A stretch of DNA of 35,871 nt from the NCBI RefSeq assembly GCF_021028995.1, contig NZ_JAJJZG010000026.1, forward strand, positions 1-35,871, written 5' to 3'. The notes under the pieces were generated by a model. The model saw only the letters and a program-made list of their open reading frames with translations. It had not been told where the DNA came from and searched no databases. Position numbers and translations under genes: made by a program. Of this stretch, positions 31,716 through 35,871 are shown one piece after another (positions within the stretch are counted from its first letter, which is position 1; each line of letters begins with the position of its first letter). The DNA is from Halobacterium sp. KA-4 (GTDB taxonomy: Archaea; Halobacteriota; Halobacteria; Halobacteriales; Halobacteriaceae).

Positions 31716-32087
31716 TTAGAAGTGGGAGTCGGAGTCCGGGCTGCCCTCGCCGCGGCCGCCGCGGCCGCCCTCGTTACGGTCGACGCCCATGTAGCTCTCG
31801 GGCTGGTCGCCGCCCCAGCCGCCGCCGTCGCCGTCCGTGAACCGGACGACCACGTCGTCGACCTCGTCGAACTCCGCGGCGAGGTCCATCTTGATGCGCT
31901 GGGCGGTCCGCGGGCTGATGCCACAGCCCGAACACGCGCCGCCGAGTTCGACGACGACCTCGCCGTCCGACGGGTCGGCCTTCCGGATGGCGCTGGTGCC
32001 GCCGTGGCTCCTGATGATGGGCATCTGTGCGGTGAGCCACGTCTCGACGCGCTCGTGGAGACTCCCCGCTCCCGCTGTCTCGCTCAT
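31716..32087 (-). CDS. NifU-like (C-terminal domain) iron-sulfur scaffold protein
   Basis: 123 aa. The NifU_C domain covers about 8-80: LHERVETWLTAQMPIIRSHG, VVVELGGACSGCGISPRTAQ with Cys52 and Cys55 as the cluster-binding CxxC, then a short helix. The last ~35 residues (GGGWGGDQPESYMGVDRNEG and a Gly/Arg-rich end) are a disordered tail not seen in bacterial NfuA. It probably carries or transfers Fe-S clusters. The ATG 32087 is chosen over 32141: conservation begins there and CGAAAGTACATC lies about 28 bp upstream. Confidence 0.88.
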   Translation of the reverse strand: MSETAGAGSLHERVETWLTAQMPIIRSHGGTSAIRKADPSDGEVVVELGGACSGCGISPRTAQRIKMDLAAEFDEVDDVVVRFTDGDGGGWGGDQPESYMGVDRNEGGRGGRGEGSPDSDSHF

Positions 32088-32219
32088 AGTCGGGTCTTCG
32101 GGCTCGACGGGTGATGTACTTTCGGTTGAGACACTAGGCAACGTTCGTGTTGGACCCGTCCGTTTCGACTGGAATCGCGGAAAAGTACAGTCGGCCCCTC
32201 GACTCTCGAAATTCGCGTG

Positions 32220-33668
32220 TCAGGCGTCGTCGTCCCGCCGCCACGCGGCGAGTGCGGCCGCCGAGACGCCCGCGAGCGCGGCGAACGCGCCAAATCCGGG
32301 TACGCCGCCCCCGGACTCGTCGGTCGTGGTCTCGGCCGCCGTCGGCGTCGCCGTCTCGGTTTCCGTCGGTGCGGCCGTCTCCGTCGCGGTGCTCGTCGGC
32401 ACCGTCGTCGTTTCGAGCGTCGGCGGGTCGGGCTGCTCGCCCGCGCGATTCGGGAACGTGTAGACGCCCCCATCGTACGTCTGCCCGCCCATGTTCCCCG
32501 CGACGAACGCCTCGTCGGTAGCGTACTGCGCGGTCCAGAACCGCGCCTCCTCGGGCCGGCGCCACCACGCCAACTCCTCGGGATTCGCGGGGTCGCTCAC
32601 GTCGTGAATCTTCACGCCGCCCTGGTACCAGGACGTGTACAGCCTCTCTCCGTGGAACTCGAAGTTGTGGCTGGTCGTCCACGTCCCCTGCCGGGTGCCG
32701 TCGGGCGTGGGTGGCGGCGCGATGAACGACAGTTTCTCGGGGTTCTGCGGGTCGCTGACGTCCCAGAGGTCGATGCCGCCCTGCCCCGGGTCGGAGTCGT
32801 CGGTGTCCACGTCCCACGCCTCCGCGCCGGACGCGAGCACGGACGCGTCGTCGTTCACGGCGATGTAGTGGGAGTTGCCGGGAATGGAGAGGCTCTCGGC
32901 GCCGGCCTCGCTGGTGGGCATGTCTTGTAGGTCCTCGACGCTGTAGTGGCCGAAGTGATTGACGTACTCGGGGTTGGCGGGGTCGCTGACGTCCACTAGC
33001 CACGTACCCGCGTCCCAGTACGCGATGTAGAGCGTGTCCCCGTGCACGTAGAGGTCGTGGCACGCCCGCAATCCCGCGTAGACCTCTTGCCAGCGTTCGT
33101 CGTGGTCGACGTTCGACCACCGCCCGACCTCCTCGATTGTGTCCCCGGAGACGTCGACGAAGACGGCGGGGTTCTTCGCGCCGTCGTTTGCCGTGAGGTA
33201 CGCCACGCCGTCCTGCAGGTAGGCGTTGTGAATCGGGAACTCGGTCTCGTGGAAGCCGGTCTGTACCGGATTTGCGGGGTTGCTCACGTCGAAGACGACG
33301 ACGCCCTGCACGGTCTCGGTCTGCGTCGGGTTCGCCGGCCCGACCGCGATGAGTGTGTCCTCTTCCAGTTTCACGTCGTAGACCATCCGCATCGGCCCGT
33401 TCTCGTGGTCGTCCAACAGCGGCGCTACGCCGGCGAGCTGCTCGGGATTCGCGGGGTCCGAGACGTCGACGGTCGCGATGCCGTCGGTCGTCGCCACGTA
33501 CGCCGTCTCCCCGGCGTCGTCCACTACGACCTCTTTGGTTCCGCCGAGGTCGAGCACGCCCAGCGGCTCGAACGCCGACTGCTGGCTCGCGGTCGCTGAA
33601 ACGGTCGTGCTCGCGAACGGGAGGGCGGCCGCGGCGGCAGTCGCGCGGAGCACGTCTCGTCGTCGCAT
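32220..33668 (-). CDS. Surface-anchored LVIVD beta-propeller protein with PGF-CTERM
   Basis: 482 aa. The twin-arginine-type start MRRRDVLRATAAAAALPFAS suggests Tat export. A beta-propeller of LVIVD repeats follows; five repeats carry VDVSDPANPE-like motifs (also FDVSNPANPV, WDVSDPQNPE, HDVSDPANPE). A Thr/Glu-rich stalk (about 425-455) leads to PGFGAFAAL and a final helix plus ArgArg, the PGF-CTERM signal (PGF at 457-459) cut and lipid-linked by archaeosortase. So it is an exported, probably O-glycosylated cell-surface protein; ligand unknown. ATG 33668 has GGACTTTTCCACG 25-30 bp upstream and GGAGG nearby; an in-frame GTG at 33758 is an alternative. Confidence 0.87.
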   Translation of the reverse strand: MRRRDVLRATAAAAALPFASTTVSATASQQSAFEPLGVLDLGGTKEVVVDDAGETAYVATTDGIATVDVSDPANPEQLAGVAPLLDDHENGPMRMVYDVKLEEDTLIAVGPANPTQTETVQGVVVFDVSNPANPVQTGFHETEFPIHNAYLQDGVAYLTANDGAKNPAVFVDVSGDTIEEVGRWSNVDHDERWQEVYAGLRACHDLYVHGDTLYIAYWDAGTWLVDVSDPANPEYVNHFGHYSVEDLQDMPTSEAGAESLSIPGNSHYIAVNDDASVLASGAEAWDVDTDDSDPGQGGIDLWDVSDPQNPEKLSFIAPPPTPDGTRQGTWTTSHNFEFHGERLYTSWYQGGVKIHDVSDPANPEELAWWRRPEEARFWTAQYATDEAFVAGNMGGQTYDGGVYTFPNRAGEQPDPPTLETTTVPTSTATETAAPTETETATPTAAETTTDESGGGVPGFGAFAALAGVSAAALAAWRRDDDA

Positions 33669-33968
33669 ACGCCCCCTCCGGCGGTTGCGTGGAAAAGTCC
33701 TGCGGGCATTCGCTCTGTTTGATTTGCTGGTGTTCTCGCTCTTGCTCTTCTCGTTCACGTTGTTTCCTCCTCGAAAGCCCCGAGGCTGTGGACTCGGGAG
33801 GCTCGCTGTGCTCCTCGCTCACTGCGTTCGCTGCGGTGCTTGCTTCGCCTGCCTTCGTCCACAGCCTTGCCCCCTTTCAGTCCACCCCGTGGCCGTGGAC
33901 TGTGGCGGTTGCTACTATCGCGCGGTTACTCGTTTGGGCGACGGGGAGATGAGAAGTCGGAGAGGGGG
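33669..33968. other. Intergenic region between the LVIVD and ROK genes
   Basis: It holds the promoter of the LVIVD gene (around 33690-33700), repeat copy B (33770-33879), and an inverted repeat GTCCAC/GTGGAC (33880-33885, 33895-33900). The 33680-33770 part is less G+C-rich than the genes. No other gene or RNA recognised. Confidence 0.5.
33770..33879 (-). repeat. 110-bp hairpin element, copy B
   Basis: Read on the minus strand it begins TGAAAGGG (33879-33872) and ends GGGCTTTCGAG (33780-33770), the same boxes as copy A. Its main stem is AGGCTGTGGAC with GTCCACAGCCT (33857-33867 and 33783-33793), quite different in sequence from copy A's stems. The core is GCGAACGCAGTGAGCGA (33831-33815). It lies 101 bp upstream of, and on the same strand as, the LVIVD gene; the minus strand continues GAGGAGGAAACAAC and then GTG at 33758. 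Confidence 0.65.
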
Positions 33969-34937
33969 TTATCGCGTTCGCTCGCCCGTACCACCAGTAA
34001 TGGCGGAGGCGACGGCGCCGTGGAGCACGACGTCGTCGCCGAGCGAGGTGAGGCGGACTTCGGGGACGTTGTTGAACACGCCGTCGTCGAGGTACTCGCG
34101 AATGGGGTCCAGAACTTGGTCCGGATTATTGAGCGCGACGGCGCCGCCGACGTAGACGACCAGCGGGGCGTACGACTGCACGAGGTTCGTGATGCCCATC
34201 GCGTTCCAGAAGCCGATCTGGTCGACGACGTGGCTGGCGAATTCGTCGGTGCCCGCGTGCTCGAAGACGTGCTTCGCGGAGAACTCGGGGTCGTCCATCG
34301 GGAGAGCGGTCTCGACGCCGCCGTCCTCCTCGGCGAGCATGCGAGCGTACTCGGGGATGTTGTTCCCCGAGCAGTACGCCTCCCAGTGGCCGTCGCGCCC
34401 GCAGCCACACGTCCGGCGGCCCTGCGGGTCGACGAGCATGTGGCCGAGTTCGCCGGCGTTGCCGTCCCAGCCCTCCAGCACGTTGCCGTCGACGGCGACG
34501 CCCGCGCCGATGCCCGAGGAGATGGTGACGTACGCCATGTCGTCGGGGTTGCTGTCGGCGTGGAAGCGCTCGCCGATGACGCCCGCGACAGTGTCGTTGT
34601 GGAGGTAGACGCGCTCGGAGTCGATGAGGTTCGAAATCGGGCCCACGAGGGGGACCGTCCCGACCGAGTCCGGGAGGTTCGCGGGGCCGTCGATGGTTCC
34701 TTCCGCGAGGTCCAGCGGGCCGATGCTGCCGATGCCAGCGGCGCGCACTTCGGCGGGGTCGACGCTGGCGTCCTCGCAGGCGGCGCGCACGGCGTCGAGG
34801 ACGGCTTCCGTGACGTGAATCCCCGTCGGCCCGCGGGGCGTCGGTCGCTTGTCAGTGGCGACGACGGTCGCGTCGTCGTTCGCGACGGCGGCGCGCAGGT
34901 TTGTCGCGCCGAGGTCAACGCCGACGTAGTACGGCAT
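33969..34937 (-). CDS. ROK family glucokinase-like sugar kinase
   Basis: 322 aa. ATP-binding DLGATNLRAAV (8-18), catalytic Asp in YLHNDTVAGVIGE, glycine-rich ISSGIGAGVAVDG, GELGHMLVD, and the ROK zinc motif CGCGRDGHWEAYCSG, where the second half has His instead of the usual Cys (GCxE to GHWE). It phosphorylates glucose or a related sugar (family). The ATG 34937 has CAGTTAAGTG about 28 bp upstream. Confidence 0.93.
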   Translation of the reverse strand: MPYYVGVDLGATNLRAAVANDDATVVATDKRPTPRGPTGIHVTEAVLDAVRAACEDASVDPAEVRAAGIGSIGPLDLAEGTIDGPANLPDSVGTVPLVGPISNLIDSERVYLHNDTVAGVIGERFHADSNPDDMAYVTISSGIGAGVAVDGNVLEGWDGNAGELGHMLVDPQGRRTCGCGRDGHWEAYCSGNNIPEYARMLAEEDGGVETALPMDDPEFSAKHVFEHAGTDEFASHVVDQIGFWNAMGITNLVQSYAPLVVYVGGAVALNNPDQVLDPIREYLDDGVFNNVPEVRLTSLGDDVVLHGAVASAITGGTGERTR

Positions 34938-34994
34938 CTACCTCGATTAGGCCGGGCATCGCACTTAACTGCACAGTTTTCACTCGCAGCCGCG

Positions 34995-35606
34995 TTAGTT
35001 CGTCGCGCCAGGCACGGGCCGCGTCGCCGTCCAGACGGTCGCCGGCCCGCGAATCCGACAGACCGGCTCGGCCTCCTCGACGGCACCGACGCGCTCCACG
35101 GAGACCGCGGCGTCCGTGTCGAATGCGACGACGTTCGCGGCTGCGACGACGCGCTCCTCGCCCTCGGGCACCTGCACGCAGTCGACGCGTCCGCGGCCCG
35201 CGAGGTACGCCGTCCCGCCGCCGGAGACGGTCGTGAGGAAGAGGCCACTGCCGCGAGCGGGTGCGTCGCCGACGCGGTCGGCACCTACGCGGACGTCGCC
35301 GGTCGCCGCGACGAACGCATCACGGGTCGCTGCCACGTTATCGTCGTCGAGGTCGGCGGCGACGAGGCTGCCGTGGTGGGGCGGCGCGAACCGCACGGTC
35401 GTCGCGGTGTCGGCGACCACGCGAACGGGCGTGCGCTGGCGCTCGCGGGCGTTCGCTACCGACCGCAGCACGCCCTCGCGAGCGCGCTCGACGCGGAGGT
35501 TCCCGACGTAGTCCACGAGCGCGCCCGACGCCGCGAGCAGGGACTCTCCAGCCTCCAACTCCACGACGAGCAGCCCGCCCGTGCCGTCCTCGGCGGTCGC
35601 CTCCAT
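34995..35606 (-). CDS. AIM24 family (DUF124-like) protein
   Basis: 203 aa, all-beta. LLVVELEAGESLLAASGALV opens the AIM24 fold; NLRVERAREGVLRSV, then GSGLFLTTVSGGGTAYLAGR and VVAAANVVAFDTDAAVSVER follow the family plan, ending RIRGPATVWTATRP. Function in archaea unknown; eukaryotic AIM24 is mitochondrial. It starts 1 bp after the UspA stop on the same strand, so the two are cotranscribed. Confidence 0.82.
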   Translation of the reverse strand: MEATAEDGTGGLLVVELEAGESLLAASGALVDYVGNLRVERAREGVLRSVANARERQRTPVRVVADTATTVRFAPPHHGSLVAADLDDDNVAATRDAFVAATGDVRVGADRVGDAPARGSGLFLTTVSGGGTAYLAGRGRVDCVQVPEGEERVVAAANVVAFDTDAAVSVERVGAVEEAEPVCRIRGPATVWTATRPVPGATN

Positions 35607-35607
35607 C

Positions 35608-35871
35608 TCAGTGGTCGCTACGCACGAACGTCACTGGGCACGGCGCCGACAGCAGCACCGTCTGGGCGGTGCTGCCGAAGACGGCCTTCCCAGCGGGCGA
35701 GCGCTTCCGGCCGCCGACGACCGCGATGTCGGCGTTCACGTCGTCCGCGAGCGCGACGATGCTCTCGCCGTGCTCGCCGATGTGCCCGCGCACGTCGTAG
35801 TCGACGCCCGCGTCGCTCAGGTGGTCGTCGTGGTCCCGAAGCGTTGCGTGGCGGCGCGCCACGACGTCGGC
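35608..35871 (-). CDS. Universal stress protein (UspA), C-terminal part, cut by window edge
   Basis: The last 88 codons of a UspA-family gene; its start lies beyond 35871. GESIVALADDVNADIAVVGG and the ATP-loop GGRKRSPAGKAVFGSTAQ (a variant of G-x2-G-x9-GS with Lys at the second Gly), then SAPCPVTFVR, are typical of haloarchaeal UspA proteins. Upstream partner of the AIM24 gene. Confidence 0.9.
   Translation of the reverse strand, partial: ADVVARRHATLRDHDDHLSDAGVDYDVRGHIGEHGESIVALADDVNADIAVVGGRKRSPAGKAVFGSTAQTVLLSAPCPVTFVRSDH

Overview
The window is chromosomal DNA from a halophilic archaeon (class Halobacteria; a Halobacterium-like member is plausible, but the sequence alone does not settle the genus). 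The evidence is the high G+C content with strong G/C third positions, very acidic proteins, TATA boxes about 28 bp upstream of start codons with almost no leader, and marker families: SecG/Sec61-beta, ABCE1, NOG1, FAU-1, PINA-type ATPase, Thi4 with Cys165, a PGF-CTERM surface protein and several small haloarchaeal zinc-finger proteins. I found no rRNA, tRNA or CRISPR array.

Layout. 1-1164: thi4-thiD thiamine operon on the minus strand; thiD runs off the left edge and carries an apparent 2-base frameshift. 1448-3524: a membrane protein with 42 tandem tetrapeptide repeats, followed by a Pit-type phosphate permease. 3537-5399: an SLC13 permease with two TrkA-C domains. 5512-8677: trxA, secG, pdxT-BFN nuclease-hisE, an alpha/beta hydrolase and a small membrane protein. 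8770-12585: the GTPase NOG1, a DUF389 membrane protein, a SIMPL-domain secreted protein and the GTPase EngB. 12716-13860: an intact IS630-family element inserted into the centre of a perfect palindrome. 13962-19528: a glycosylation-sequon-rich secreted protein, ABCE1 with an EMC6-like partner, a small winged-helix regulator and a PINA-type PIN-ATPase-KH protein. 19664-24481: M20 and M32 peptidases, GNAT, zinc alcohol dehydrogenase and two small zinc-finger proteins. 24552-29392: a UvrD-like helicase abutting a catalytically degenerate M24 protein, then riboflavin synthase and a PrsW-like protease. 29513-35871: a 43-aa orphan ORF, a DUF7532-like gene with FAU-1, a NifU-like protein, an LVIVD-repeat surface protein, a ROK glucokinase, AIM24, and a UspA protein cut by the right edge.

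Most genes are ordinary housekeeping genes packed with 0-10 bp gaps or short overlaps, many with their own leaderless promoter. Functional groups in view are cofactor synthesis (thiamine, PLP, riboflavin), ribosome assembly and recycling (NOG1, EngB, ABCE1, FAU-1), and nucleic-acid maintenance (PINA, UvrD).

The least explained structures are a pair of ~110-bp hairpin elements (29717-29825 and 33770-33879) that share end boxes and a 17-bp core but have unrelated, self-complementary stems; the tetrapeptide-repeat protein; several perfect inverted repeats at promoters; the thiD dinucleotide slip; and the IS630 insertion into a palindrome. I saw no clear defence system or other obviously new multi-gene system.
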